In this document: positions 1 through 9,064 of the stretch, piece by piece | How the letters are laid out: each line of letters begins with the position of its first letter | How positions within the stretch are numbered: the stretch's first letter is position 1 | NCBI GenBank assembly: GCA_021713395.1 | Contig: JAKJJT010000003.1 | Location: 124,001 to 188,000, forward strand | Length of the DNA: 64,000 bases | Origin: Thiotrichales bacterium 19S9-11 | GTDB taxonomy: Bacteria; Pseudomonadota; Gammaproteobacteria; Francisellales; Francisellaceae | Direction: 5' to 3' | Program-made: the position numbers and the translations under genes | The notes under the pieces: generated by a model | Database searches by the model: none | Told to the model about the DNA's origin: nothing | Seen by the model: only the letters and a program-made list of their open reading frames with translations

Positions 1-379
1 CAATAATACCTGATTGCTTTAAATAACCCTGATAATCAAATCCACCTGGATTTCTAATAACAGCTGGTTTAGTTAATTTCATTCTAAGTTCTAGTTTCAA
101 ACCAGGCTGTAAAATAATGTGTTTCGGTAGGTGATACCATGTAAGTCTAATTTTTCCTATTTCTGTTTTAAATATAAATTGATACGATTTTTGTTTCTTT
201 TTAGGTATACCACTAACAACACCGACTAGAGTAACTGATTTTTTATAAAATGACTGGGGTAACGATTTATTTACCTGGTATAAAAAATAAAGGCCATGTA
301 TAAAACATAAAAATAATAATAAAAGAACAAATATAACTAGCTTTTTAGATTTAAGAAAAACTATTAAATCCATATTCAT
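1..379 (-). CDS. comEC: ComEC/Rec2 DNA-uptake channel, N-terminal part (cut by window edge)
   Basis: Partial gene: the first 126 codons are present and the rest lies beyond base 1. ComEC is the inner-membrane channel that carries single-stranded DNA into the cytoplasm during natural transformation. The start is hydrophobic (a membrane segment around residues 13-32), followed by a soluble stretch matching the DUF4131 region seen at ComEC N-termini, including the characteristic 'NPGGFDYQGYL' followed by 'SGI'. The ATG at 379 has AGGA about ten bases upstream. It is divergent from rlmKL. The family call rests on the short N-terminal signature; the competence domain itself cannot be seen. Confidence 0.8.
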   Translation of the reverse strand, partial: MNMDLIVFLKSKKLVIFVLLLLFLCFIHGLYFLYQVNKSLPQSFYKKSVTLVGVVSGIPKKKQKSYQFIFKTEIGKIRLTWYHLPKHIILQPGLKLELRMKLTKPAVIRNPGGFDYQGYLKQSGII

Positions 380-522
380 CAAAAATCATCCTATTAATAT
401 AAAAAAATCATGCAAATTTTAAATGCAGTATATCGAAAAGAAATGATTAAATAACTAGCTGTTATAGGTATTAACCGTTAAGATAAATGCCAAACAAATT
501 GATATAATTTAAAAATAGATTT

Positions 523-2700
523 ATGACTGATCATACATTTTTTGCAACCACTGCTCGAGGCATAGAGCCACTACTTTTAGATGAGTTAAAATCACTTGGT
601 GCAAACAACCTAAAAGAGACCGTTCTTGGCATAACCTTTAACGCTCCTGTAAAAGTTGCTTATAAAGTATGCTTATATTCAAGACTTGCGCATCAGGTTT
701 TACTAAAGCTAACAGAAACTACAATTAATGATCAAGAAACTCTATATCAAGCAGTTAAGCAAGTCAACTGGTTAGAACACATACCAAAAGATGGCTCTTT
801 TCGAATTGATGTAACAGGTAAACACCATACATTAAATAATACACAGTTTATTGCTCAAAAAGCTAAAGATGCAATCTGTGATCAGTTTAGGCAAAAAACA
901 GGAACACGCCCTAATGTAGAACTTAAAAAGCCAGATGTTGTTATTCATCTTCACATCGCTAAAGGAAACTTAACCGTTAATTTATCACTTTCTGGTGACA
1001 GCTTACATCAAAGAGGTTATCGACTAGATAGTGGAGAGGCACCATTAAAAGAGACGTTAGCTGCCGCTTTACTTATCCGCGCTAACTGGCCAAAACAAAT
1101 ATTAACTGATAATGCCTGCTTAATTGACCCTATGTGTGGCTCTGGAACTTTATTAATTGAAGCTGCAATGATTGCCTATGAAATAGCACCGGGTATTAGC
1201 CGTACATATTATGGTTTTTCTGGTTGGCTTAAGCATGACCAAGCACTTTGGCAAACACTGGTAAAAGAAGCAACTGAGCAAAAAGATAAAAATTTAAGCA
1301 CCCCTTATACCGAAATTAAAGGTTTTGATATTGATTCAAAACAAATTCAAATTTGTCAAAATAATATTAAACGTGCTGGACTTAATAAAATTATTGATAT
1401 TAAGTGTCAATCAATTGATCAATTAAAGCCAACTCAAATAAATCACCTGTCAGGTCTTATTATCTCTAACCCTCCTTATGGTGAGCGACTACTTGAGCAT
1501 CATGAAATAAAAAAGCTACTGACTAGCTTTGGTGAATTATTAAGAGAGGATTTTATTGATTGGAACTTAAGTTTGTTTAGTGCAAATTTAGACAGTATTA
1601 AAGCCATTGGTATTCGCTCTTATAAAAAATATAAACTCTATAACGCACGCATAGAGGCTTATTTGCTTAATTTTAAAATTAAACCTGAGTCTTTTATGCA
1701 AAGTGAAAAACCACTTGAAAAGTTAATCAGAAAAGCAGAGTCTCATTATACAAATCCATCTGATAATCTTTCAGTATTTATTAATCGCCTTAAAAAAAAT
1801 ACAAAACATTTAACTCGATGGGCAAAAAGAAATCAAATTAATGCTTATCGCTTATATGATCAAGATATACCAGAGTATGCTTTTGCAATTGACATTTATG
1901 ATAAATATATTCATCTACAAGAATACCAAGCACCTAAAACAATAGATCCATTAAAAGCAAAGCGCCGCTTTTATGAAGTCATTGGTGCGATAAAACATCT
2001 ATTAGATATACCTTATGAAAATATTTATATTAAACAACGTCAGCAGCAAAAAGGGCTTAATCAATACGAGCGTATAGAAAAAAAAGATGACTTTAAAATT
2101 ATTAAAGAAGATAAAGCAAAATTTTATATTAATTTAACTGATTATTTAGATACTGGCCTTTTTATTGATCATCGCTTAATGCGCCTAGAAGTTGCTAAAA
2201 GTGCTGCTAAGAAAACGCTACTTAATTTATTTGCCTATACCTGTAGTGCAAGTGTTTTAGCGTCACTTTATGGCGCTAAGAAAACCACTAATGTTGATTT
2301 ATCTAATACTTATTTAAACTGGGGAAAAAATAATTTTCAACTAAATCAAATTAGCCTAAGTCAACATGAATTTATTCAAGCAGATTGCTTAAAATGGCTA
2401 AAAGATTCAAAAGAAACCTATGATTTAATTTTCCTTGACCCACCAACGTTTTCAAATTCAAAACGGATGGCTGATACATTAGATATTCAAAGAGACCATC
2501 ATGACTTAATTACCCTTGCAATAAAACATTTAAAACCTAAAGGCAAACTCTATTTTTCAAATAATTATCGAAGATTTAAACTAGATCCTAAACTTAAACA
2601 GTTATTTGAGTGTAAAGATATTAGTCATTTATGTCTATCTGAAGATTTTAAAAGAAGGCCCAATATTCACCATTGTTTCATAATTGAGCATAAAGTTTAA
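523..2700 (+). CDS. rlmL: Bifunctional 23S rRNA methyltransferase RlmKL
   Basis: Fusion enzyme of 725 aa (E. coli RlmKL is about 700) that makes m2G2445 (RlmL half) and m7G2069 (RlmK half) in 23S rRNA. The N-terminal THUMP region (about residues 50-160) is followed by a methyltransferase domain with 'DPMCGSGTLLIEAA' and the catalytic 'NPPYGER' (about residue 317). The second Rossmann methyltransferase domain carries 'LFAYTCSASV' and 'LDPPTFSNSKRM' near residue 650. Both halves look intact. It stands alone on the plus strand, convergent with gloA (5 bases between stop codons). Confidence 0.96.
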   Translation: MTDHTFFATTARGIEPLLLDELKSLGANNLKETVLGITFNAPVKVAYKVCLYSRLAHQVLLKLTETTINDQETLYQAVKQVNWLEHIPKDGSFRIDVTGKHHTLNNTQFIAQKAKDAICDQFRQKTGTRPNVELKKPDVVIHLHIAKGNLTVNLSLSGDSLHQRGYRLDSGEAPLKETLAAALLIRANWPKQILTDNACLIDPMCGSGTLLIEAAMIAYEIAPGISRTYYGFSGWLKHDQALWQTLVKEATEQKDKNLSTPYTEIKGFDIDSKQIQICQNNIKRAGLNKIIDIKCQSIDQLKPTQINHLSGLIISNPPYGERLLEHHEIKKLLTSFGELLREDFIDWNLSLFSANLDSIKAIGIRSYKKYKLYNARIEAYLLNFKIKPESFMQSEKPLEKLIRKAESHYTNPSDNLSVFINRLKKNTKHLTRWAKRNQINAYRLYDQDIPEYAFAIDIYDKYIHLQEYQAPKTIDPLKAKRRFYEVIGAIKHLLDIPYENIYIKQRQQQKGLNQYERIEKKDDFKIIKEDKAKFYINLTDYLDTGLFIDHRLMRLEVAKSAAKKTLLNLFAYTCSASVLASLYGAKKTTNVDLSNTYLNWGKNNFQLNQISLSQHEFIQADCLKWLKDSKETYDLIFLDPPTFSNSKRMADTLDIQRDHHDLITLAIKHLKPKGKLYFSNNYRRFKLDPKLKQLFECKDISHLCLSEDFKRRPNIHHCFIIEHKV

Positions 2701-2705
2701 CGCTT

Positions 2706-3110
2706 TTATAAATCAATTGAACGATCTTTTTTAGTGATTAATTCAATCTGATAGCCATTAGGATCTTTTACAAAAGCAATGACACTACTACCACCTTTGA
2801 CAGGCCCTGCTTCTCTTGTAACAACACCACCTTGCTGTTTAATATTTTCACAACTTTGATAGACATCATCAACTTCAATACATAAGTGACCAAATGCATT
2901 ACCATGATCATAGCTTGATGTATCCCAATTATAAGTTAATTCAATTGCAGTGACCGCATTAAAATCATCGCCATAGCCTAAAAAAGCTAAAGTATAACGA
3001 TAGGCTTCATTATCCATTTTCTTAAATAACTTCATACCAAAAATATTTTGATAAAAATTAATTGATTCTTCTAAATCATTCACTCGAATCATCACATGTG
3101 CTAAACGCAT
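2706..3110 (-). CDS. gloA: Lactoylglutathione lyase (glyoxalase I)
   Basis: A 134-aa VOC-fold metalloenzyme that turns the hemithioacetal of methylglyoxal and glutathione into S-lactoylglutathione, the first step of methylglyoxal detoxification. Seen: two beta-alpha-beta-beta-beta modules. Likely metal ligands are His5 ('RLAHVMIRV'), Glu57 ('AIELTYN'), His75 ('AFGHLCIEV') and Glu123 ('GYQIELI'). Length is typical of short bacterial GloA. GAGG lies upstream of the ATG. The next gene on this strand is the YqfO-type protein upstream (12 bases away), so the two are probably cotranscribed. Confidence 0.95.
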   Translation of the reverse strand: MRLAHVMIRVNDLEESINFYQNIFGMKLFKKMDNEAYRYTLAFLGYGDDFNAVTAIELTYNWDTSSYDHGNAFGHLCIEVDDVYQSCENIKQQGGVVTREAGPVKGGSSVIAFVKDPNGYQIELITKKDRSIDL

Positions 3111-3122
3111 AATATTACCTCA

Positions 3123-3437
3123 TTAATAGTTTTCTAATTTAATCACACCATAAGCTGGTACTTCATAAGGGTGTGATACTTTTAAAGCTTTTTTTAGTTC
3201 TTTTAAGCTCGACTCATTTTCACAAATAAACTCTAACTTATATTCATCAACATAGGAGATAGATGATACTTCACCAATAAACGGATTACTACTTTCATTT
3301 GGTAAAAACTGCCCTTGACCTTTAGTCTGCCAACAACAATGAGAGTAACTACCTATTTTCCCTAAACCAATTGCAAACATAGTTGTTTTTACTTCATCAA
3401 TATGCGATTCAGGTACATAGATATAAACGTGATACAT
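3123..3437 (-). CDS. Stand-alone YqfO/NIF3-insertion-type domain protein
   Basis: A 104-aa protein matching the small CutA-like domain inserted in some NIF3/DUF34 proteins (YqfO type) but here free-standing. Signature pieces seen are 'YIYVPESHIDEVKTTMFAIGLGKIGSYSHC', given here only as the motif VPxxH followed by GxGKIGxYSHC, then 'GQFLP', and the C-terminal 'SHPYEVPAYGVIKL'. In NIF3 proteins with this insert it is thought to take part in oligomer or ligand contacts; the biochemical role of the free domain is unknown. A Nif3/YbgI protein without the insert is encoded at 23417-24187. AGGA precedes the ATG. Confidence 0.8.
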   Translation of the reverse strand: MYHVYIYVPESHIDEVKTTMFAIGLGKIGSYSHCCWQTKGQGQFLPNESSNPFIGEVSSISYVDEYKLEFICENESSLKELKKALKVSHPYEVPAYGVIKLENY

Positions 3438-3476
3438 TTAAGTGTCCTATTATAAAACTTTAATAGCAATTATATA

Positions 3477-3887
3477 TTAGTTTTGAACGCCTGGGCTATT
3501 CTGTTCTACCTCGTAACTTGCTGAAGTCTCTAAAAAAGGATTTTCAACTTGAAGCGTTGGTGCATAGTCTTTAGAAATAAGATATACCCCTGCTTTCCCT
3601 AATAGTTTTAATTTAAGAAGTAATTTTTTCACTTCTGCTAAATGATATTTATCAATATTTTGATGTGACTCTGTTAAATGAGACTGGATACTTTCTGCTA
3701 TCTTATATAGTTGAATTATACCCTGGTTATTTATTTGACCTTGCATGTATATTGAACTTATGAATTCATTAGCAAGTGTAATATTCATCTTATATAGGCC
3801 TAACGCTATATTAACAAACTCTTTATCTTCTGCTTTTATATCTTGAAGTGCTTTTGATATCATATAAACACAATATTGCATATCCAC
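3477..3887 (-). CDS. Hypothetical small helical protein
   Basis: I do not recognise this 136-aa protein. It is predicted mostly helical up to about residue 110, with alternating hydrophobic and charged residues, and ends in an acidic, disordered-looking tail ('ENPFLETSASYEVEQN'). No signal peptide or clear membrane segment is seen. The start is probably the GTG at 3887, which has AGAG nine bases upstream; an ATG two codons later (3881) is the alternative. It lies 11 bases after the DUF2141 gene and is probably cotranscribed with it. Confidence 0.6.
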   Translation of the reverse strand: MDMQYCVYMISKALQDIKAEDKEFVNIALGLYKMNITLANEFISSIYMQGQINNQGIIQLYKIAESIQSHLTESHQNIDKYHLAEVKKLLLKLKLLGKAGVYLISKDYAPTLQVENPFLETSASYEVEQNSPGVQN

Positions 3888-3898
3888 AACTATAAACT

Positions 3899-4321
3899 CT
3901 ATTCAACTGTAATACTAATTACTTTTACTTCATTTTCATCTAATTGAATTGCTGCTTGACTAAACTTAGGTGGACCATAACTACCTCTTGCATGATTACT
4001 AAAGCCATATTCTTCTTCAGGGATACCAAAAAAGCTTTCATCAAACTCACTATTACTATTTAAGTCATGAACAACAACAACCGCATATTCACCTTTTGGC
4101 ATACCCTTAAAGCTTGTACTTGCTGTAAGATTACTAATTGCCACTTTTTTACTTCGAAACTGATGTTCTTGATCAGGAAAACCCTCTTTAGAGTTATAAA
4201 TAGCTATTAGTGCGTTACCTTTATTATTATCAAATCCTTTCGCATTAACAGTTAGTTCCGCTGCGCTTAAATATAGAGGTAATAGCATTAGACTAATAAC
4301 AAAAAAAACTGGTTTAATCAT
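3899..4321 (-). CDS. Exported DUF2141-family protein
   Basis: A 140-aa secreted protein of the DUF2141 family, of unknown function. A classical signal peptide (MIKPVFFVISLMLLPLYLSAA, cut near residue 21) is followed by a beta-rich domain with the family's 'ALIAIYNSKEGFP', 'KGEYAVVVVHDLNSN' and 'YGFSNHARG' stretches. An upstream in-frame ATG at 4360 would add 13 residues before the signal peptide but lacks a ribosome site. The ATG at 4321 has AGGT about seven bases upstream and gives a proper signal sequence, so I chose it. Probably periplasmic. Confidence 0.85.
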   Translation of the reverse strand: MIKPVFFVISLMLLPLYLSAAELTVNAKGFDNNKGNALIAIYNSKEGFPDQEHQFRSKKVAISNLTASTSFKGMPKGEYAVVVVHDLNSNSEFDESFFGIPEEEYGFSNHARGSYGPPKFSQAAIQLDENEVKVISITVE

Positions 4322-4399
4322 ATAAATACCTATCAATGAATTTTTTAATTTAATCATCAATAATTATATATCAATTAAGCCTTTTATAAAAGAAGCAAG

Positions 4400-6238
4400 T
4401 TACTCAACCGTGACAGATTTCGCCAAGTTTCTTGGTTGATCGACATCTGTACCTCTTTGGCAGGCCACATGATATGATAATAGCTGTAATGGTATTGTCA
4501 TTACAATCGGCGCAATAAGCGGGTCAATACTTGGTAAACTAATCATGTGTGCATTATCTAGTTTTAATTCTTCTTTTACCTTATGATCTACAAATACAAA
4601 TAACTCCCCACCTCTTGCTTGTACTTCCATCAAGTTAGATTGAAGTTTCTCTAATAGGCTGTCATTAGGGGCAACTGCAATAACTGGCATATCTTTATCA
4701 ACTAAAGCTAAAGGTCCATGCTTTAATTCACCCGCAGGATAGGCTTCTGCATGAATATAAGAGATTTCTTTAAGTTTTAGTGCACCTTCCATTGCAACTG
4801 GATATTGCATACCACGCCCTAAAAACAACGCGTGTTGTTTATCAATAAAGTGTGTTGCTAATTGATCAATTTGTTGATCCAAACTCAATGCATTTTTAAC
4901 TTCAACTGGTAGATGTTGTAAGCATTGAACAATATGGGCTTCATCTTTAGATGAAAGGCCATGAAACTTTGCAACAGCACAGGTTAAAAGTAATAAAGAC
5001 GCCATCTGTGTTGTTAAAGCTTTGGTTGAAGCCACACCAATCTCAACACCTGCTTGTGTCATAAAGACAAGATCGCTTTCTCTTACTAAAGAACTACTAG
5101 GCACATTACAAATAGCTAGATAACCTAAATAATCTAGCTTCTTTGCCTGGCGCAATGCTGCCATCGTATCTGCTGTTTCTCCTGATTGTGAAATTGTTAC
5201 AAATAAACATTTCTCCGGTACAACAGCTTTTCGATAACGAATTTCACTAGCAATTTCAACATCACAAGATATATTTGCAATTGATTCAATCCAGTAACGT
5301 GCAACAAGTCCCGCAATATAGCTTGAACCACAAGCAACAATTCGAATATGCTTAGCTTGTTTAAATAACTTGTCTGCTCCAACACCAAAACGCTCAACAA
5401 TTGCTTTATTATCAGAACTAAAACAATTTCCTAATGTTCTAGCAATGGCATCTGGCTGCTCAAACATCTCTTTTTGCATAAAGTGCTTATAGCCTTCTTT
5501 GGAAACACCTTCATCCTCTTGAGAAACAGCCTCTGTTTGAACTGTTTTTTCTTTGCCATTGCTTGCATAAAGCTTAACATTCTCTTTAGAGATAATTGCA
5601 ATATCTCCCTCATCCATATAAGCAAAATTACGCGTTACTGGTAATAAAGAGTAAGTATCTGATGCAATAAAATTCTCACCAATCCCTAAGCCAATAACCA
5701 TCGGAGAGCCTGAACGAATTGCAATTAATGTATCTGGAAAATGAGCATTAATAATAACTGCTCCATAAGCACCATCTAACTCTTTGGTTAAAGCCAAAGC
5801 AACCTCTTTAGGATCTGCCTTATCATGCCATAAGTTTTTTACCAAATGAGCTATGACTTCACTATCTGTCTCAGACGCAAAGTGAATCCCTTTATCAACT
5901 AACTGTGCTTTTAGTGCGTGATGGTTTTCAATAATTCCATTATGAACAATTGCAATATGTTCTGATTGGTGCGGGTGTGCATTTTCTAAAGTTACTCCAC
6001 CATGTGTTGCCCAACGCGTATGCGCAATACCAGTTGAACCTTTTAGCATATTATTTTGTTTAACTTTTTTAGTTAAAGCTTTAACTTTACCAACTTCTCT
6101 TATACGGTTAAGTTTATTTTTTTCATCAATCACTGTAACGCCAGCTGAATCATAACCTCGGTACTCTAAACGCTCTAGGCCTTTTAACAAGATTGGCACG
6201 ACATTTCTTTCAGCAACTGCACCAACAATTCCACACAT
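4400..6238 (-). CDS. glmS: Glutamine--fructose-6-phosphate aminotransferase
   Basis: Makes glucosamine-6-phosphate from fructose-6-phosphate and glutamine, the entry to UDP-GlcNAc for peptidoglycan and LPS. 612 aa from the ATG at 6238; E. coli GlmS is 609. This start puts the nucleophile Cys directly after Met ('MCGIVGAV') and has AAGGGAG upstream; a longer reading from 6295 would bury Cys1 and is wrong. Ntn-type glutaminase domain in the first ~240 residues ('GIAHTRWATHG'), then two SIS sugar-isomerase domains and the C-terminal 'DQPRNLAKSVTVE'. It follows glmU by 25 bases, so glmUS is an operon. Confidence 0.98.
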   Translation of the reverse strand: MCGIVGAVAERNVVPILLKGLERLEYRGYDSAGVTVIDEKNKLNRIREVGKVKALTKKVKQNNMLKGSTGIAHTRWATHGGVTLENAHPHQSEHIAIVHNGIIENHHALKAQLVDKGIHFASETDSEVIAHLVKNLWHDKADPKEVALALTKELDGAYGAVIINAHFPDTLIAIRSGSPMVIGLGIGENFIASDTYSLLPVTRNFAYMDEGDIAIISKENVKLYASNGKEKTVQTEAVSQEDEGVSKEGYKHFMQKEMFEQPDAIARTLGNCFSSDNKAIVERFGVGADKLFKQAKHIRIVACGSSYIAGLVARYWIESIANISCDVEIASEIRYRKAVVPEKCLFVTISQSGETADTMAALRQAKKLDYLGYLAICNVPSSSLVRESDLVFMTQAGVEIGVASTKALTTQMASLLLLTCAVAKFHGLSSKDEAHIVQCLQHLPVEVKNALSLDQQIDQLATHFIDKQHALFLGRGMQYPVAMEGALKLKEISYIHAEAYPAGELKHGPLALVDKDMPVIAVAPNDSLLEKLQSNLMEVQARGGELFVFVDHKVKEELKLDNAHMISLPSIDPLIAPIVMTIPLQLLSYHVACQRGTDVDQPRNLAKSVTVE

Positions 6239-6263
6239 ATTTTTTTGCTCCCTTAAGCCAAAG

Positions 6264-7631
6264 CTATTTATTTTTTTTAGGTCTTTTCCAGGCATCTAGA
6301 GTAATTTGACGACTAGATCGATTCAAAGTTAACTTGCCCTCTGGCGTATTTTTTGTAATTGTTGATCCTGAGCCTATAAAAGAACCTTTACCCAGCTTAA
6401 CTGGTGCAACAAGTTGACTATCTGAACCAACAAAGACATCATCTTCAATAATTGTTTGATGTTTATTTGCACCATCATAATTACAGGTAATTACACCTGC
6501 ACCAATGTTAACACGATCACCAACTTTTGTATCACCAATATAACTTAAGTGATTTATTTTTGAATCATTACCAATAGTTGACTTTTTAATCTCAACAAAG
6601 TTGCCGACTTTAGCACCCTGACTTAGATAAGTATCTGGCCTTATCCTTGCAAATGGTCCAATCTCTACTTCTGAATCTACCTTTACACCCTCAAGCATTG
6701 AGTTTGGTTTAATCACTACATTATCAGCAATTATGACATCTTTTAAGATACAGTTCGCACCAATTTGACAGTTTTTTCCAATCTTTACATTACCTTCTAA
6801 GATAACATTAACATCAATCACCGTATCTTGACCAACTTTTATATCACCTCGAATATCAATACGCTTAGGATCAAGTAATGTCACCCCCTCTTGCATTAAT
6901 TTTTTCGCTTGATAAGATTGCCAATCTCTTTCTAATTTTGCTAGCTCCAATCGAGAGTTAACACCTGTTATCTCAAATTTATATTCTGGTCTTACTGTAT
7001 TAACTTCTACTTGATCAGCAATTGCCATTTCAACAATATCTGTTAAATAATATTCTTTTTGCGCATTTTGATTATTTAATTTGGGTAGCCATTTATTTAA
7101 ATAACTACCTTTCAGATAATAAATACCTGCGTTAATTTCTTTAATCTTTTTTTGATCATCTGTTGCATCTTTTTCTTCTACAATTTTTATCACATCATTG
7201 TTTGAGTCACGAATAACACGCCCAAAACCTGTTGGATTGTCCATATCAAATGTAAGCATACCTAATTGCTTTTCTGAAGTTGTCTCAATTAGTTTTGATA
7301 ATGTGTTTGCTGAAATTAAAGGGACGTCACCAGATAAAATTAATATCATATCATTATTTTTTATATGAGGAAGCGCGCTTTTAACCGCATCACCAGTACC
7401 CTGCATATTGATTTGCTCAATCCAAGTTACATGATCAGATGCAAGTTCTGACTTTAATTGTTCACCCAAATGACCATAGATCACACCAATACTGTTTATT
7501 TGAATTAATTTAAGCGTATTTAATACATGCTTAATTAATGGCTTTTTTGCAAGTAACTGTAACACCTTAGGCTTTGATGATTGCATACGCTTACCTAAGC
7601 CGGCTGCTAAAATTAAAACCGATAGTTCCAT
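6264..7631 (-). CDS. glmU: Bifunctional GlcN-1-P acetyltransferase / UDP-GlcNAc pyrophosphorylase
   Basis: Catalyses the last two steps to UDP-GlcNAc: acetylation of GlcN-1-P, then uridylyl transfer. 455 aa, the same size as E. coli GlmU (456). The N-terminal nucleotidyltransferase domain shows 'LAAGLGKRMQSSKPKVLQ' and 'LSGDVPLIS'. From about residue 250 a left-handed beta-helix of hexapeptide repeats follows, with 'CNYDGANKHQTIIEDDVFVGSDSQ' (core NYDGxxKHxT) marking the acetyltransferase site. It heads the glmUS operon, which is divergent from the ROK kinase. Confidence 0.98.
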   Translation of the reverse strand: MELSVLILAAGLGKRMQSSKPKVLQLLAKKPLIKHVLNTLKLIQINSIGVIYGHLGEQLKSELASDHVTWIEQINMQGTGDAVKSALPHIKNNDMILILSGDVPLISANTLSKLIETTSEKQLGMLTFDMDNPTGFGRVIRDSNNDVIKIVEEKDATDDQKKIKEINAGIYYLKGSYLNKWLPKLNNQNAQKEYYLTDIVEMAIADQVEVNTVRPEYKFEITGVNSRLELAKLERDWQSYQAKKLMQEGVTLLDPKRIDIRGDIKVGQDTVIDVNVILEGNVKIGKNCQIGANCILKDVIIADNVVIKPNSMLEGVKVDSEVEIGPFARIRPDTYLSQGAKVGNFVEIKKSTIGNDSKINHLSYIGDTKVGDRVNIGAGVITCNYDGANKHQTIIEDDVFVGSDSQLVAPVKLGKGSFIGSGSTITKNTPEGKLTLNRSSRQITLDAWKRPKKNK

Positions 7632-7743
7632 TAAGATCCCTTAAACTTCAAATCTAATTGCTTATATTCTACCGAGATCCTTATAAAAGGGAAGTCTACA
7701 CTCTTTTTGATAGATGCATTTGCTAATATCTCAAGGTATACTT

Positions 7744-7755
7744 ACTAATATTAGT
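7744..7755. promoter_or_regulatory. Perfect 12-base palindrome upstream of the sugar kinase
   Basis: ACTAATATTAGT reads the same on both strands and lies 30 bases before the ROK kinase start, in the 153-base divergent region with glmU. Its size and place suit an operator for a dimeric regulator. AT-rich DNA yields such palindromes by chance, so this is only a candidate. Confidence 0.25.
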
Positions 7756-7784
7756 TATCGGTTAAATAATGGTGTAGATTAAAC

Positions 7785-8690
7785 ATGGCATATATGGCGG
7801 CAATTGAAGCTGGTGGTACTAAGTTTATTTGTGCAATTGGTAACTCTGAGGGGAAAATTTTTAAAAAAACGCGAATTGAAACAAGCACACCTGATAAAAC
7901 GCTACCTCAAGTCATTGATTTTTTTAAGTCCAATCAAGCTAACTACCCTTTATCTGCAATTGGATGTGGCTCATTTGGTCCACTAAATCCTAATCAAGCC
8001 TCTAAAAACTATGGCTATATTACAAACACCCCAAAATTAGCATGGCAAAACTTTAATATTGTCAAAGCATTGAAAGATAGCCTTAATCTCCCCATTGGGT
8101 TTGATACTGATGTTAATGCTGCTTTATTAGGTGAATATTACTGGGGCAGTGCCCGAGGATTAACTGATTTTATTTATTTAACTGTTGGCACTGGCATTGG
8201 CGGTGGCATTATGGCAAATGGAAAATTACTTCATGGTATTATGCATGCTGAGCTTGGTCATATTTTTATTCCACAAATTAAGTCAGATAAAACATTTGAA
8301 GGTATTTGCCCTTATCATAAAAACTGCCTTGAGGGACTAGCTAGTGGCACAGCGATAAAAGCGCGTTTTAAGGTTGATTCTGCACTTGAACTAAAAAAAG
8401 ATCATCTCGCTTGGGAGTACGAAGCGGAGTATCTTGCTGTTGCGTTAACTAACTTTATTCTAACCTTATCACCACAACGTATTATCTTAGGTGGAGGCGT
8501 TATGAAACAAAGTCACTTATTTCCAATGATTCGCCAAAAAGTAAAAGATAAGCTACATAATTATATAATAAATGAGTCAATTGAAAACATTGATCAAGCC
8601 ATTGTTCCTGTCAGTTTAGGCGATAATACTGGTGTGATGGGTGCAATTGCATTAGCTCGCATGGCTCACCTAGAACATGAATTAAATTAA
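7785..8690 (+). CDS. ROK-family sugar kinase, probably fructokinase
   Basis: A 301-aa cytoplasmic sugar kinase. Seen: the N-terminal ATP phosphate loop 'AIEAGGTKFICAIG', a second phosphate motif 'TVGTGIGGGIM', the ROK His/Cys zinc site ('AELGHIF' then 'CPYHKNCLEGLASG') and a C-terminal 'ILGGGVM'. The 'MAxxEAGGTKF' start and the spacing of the zinc site resemble GmuE/ScrK-type ROK fructokinases, which phosphorylate fructose and sometimes mannose. The next gene (14 bases on) is a mannose-6-phosphate isomerase, so this pair probably feeds hexose into fructose-6-phosphate, the substrate of the adjacent GlmS. Exact sugar preference cannot be read from the sequence. Confidence 0.85.
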   Translation: MAYMAAIEAGGTKFICAIGNSEGKIFKKTRIETSTPDKTLPQVIDFFKSNQANYPLSAIGCGSFGPLNPNQASKNYGYITNTPKLAWQNFNIVKALKDSLNLPIGFDTDVNAALLGEYYWGSARGLTDFIYLTVGTGIGGGIMANGKLLHGIMHAELGHIFIPQIKSDKTFEGICPYHKNCLEGLASGTAIKARFKVDSALELKKDHLAWEYEAEYLAVALTNFILTLSPQRIILGGGVMKQSHLFPMIRQKVKDKLHNYIINESIENIDQAIVPVSLGDNTGVMGAIALARMAHLEHELN

Positions 8691-8704
8691 GCGTAAGGAT
8701 TAAT

Positions 8705-9064
8705 ATGAGTGATATAAATGAAATTGGTAAAACCTACAACCGCCCTTGGGGTAGTTATAAAACACTTGAACTTGCTAATGGTTATCAAGTAAAAGTAATT
8801 ACGGTTAATCCTGGCGGCACCTTATCACTACAAAAGCATTTTAAACGTGCTGAGCATTGGGTTGTCGTTAAAGGTTCACCTACTTTTACAATTGGTGAAG
8901 AGAAACAAACCTATCAGGTCGGTGACCATGTTTATATTGAAAAAGAGCAAGTGCATCGTATGGAAAATACAACTGATAGCATATGTGAAATTATTGAAGT
9001 TCAAATTGGAAGCTATCTAGGTGAAGATGATATTGTGCGCTTAGAGGATGTTTATAATCGTTAA
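8705..9064 (+). CDS. Cupin mannose-6-phosphate isomerase (type II domain only)
   Basis: A 119-aa single-domain cupin matching the C-terminal isomerase half of type II phosphomannose isomerase/GDP-mannose pyrophosphorylase, without the pyrophosphorylase half. Diagnostic pieces: 'RPWGSYKTLE', 'LSLQKHFKRAEHWVVVKG' with metal-binding His residues, 'VGDHVYIEKEQVHRMEN' and 'IIEVQIGSYLGEDDIVRLED'. It would interconvert mannose-6-phosphate and fructose-6-phosphate. Directly downstream of the ROK kinase, presumably one operon. Its stop overlaps the stop of the convergent flavoprotein gene by four bases. Confidence 0.9.
   Translation: MSDINEIGKTYNRPWGSYKTLELANGYQVKVITVNPGGTLSLQKHFKRAEHWVVVKGSPTFTIGEEKQTYQVGDHVYIEKEQVHRMENTTDSICEIIEVQIGSYLGEDDIVRLEDVYNR

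Noticed and set aside
4322-4360. Longer start for the DUF2141 protein
   Set aside because: No ribosome site, and it would place 13 residues before an otherwise normal signal peptide.
5197-5625. Two open frames of 67 and 64 codons inside glmS on the same strand
   Set aside because: They lie wholly inside the strongly supported glmS gene in another frame, and have no ribosome site or recognisable protein sequence.
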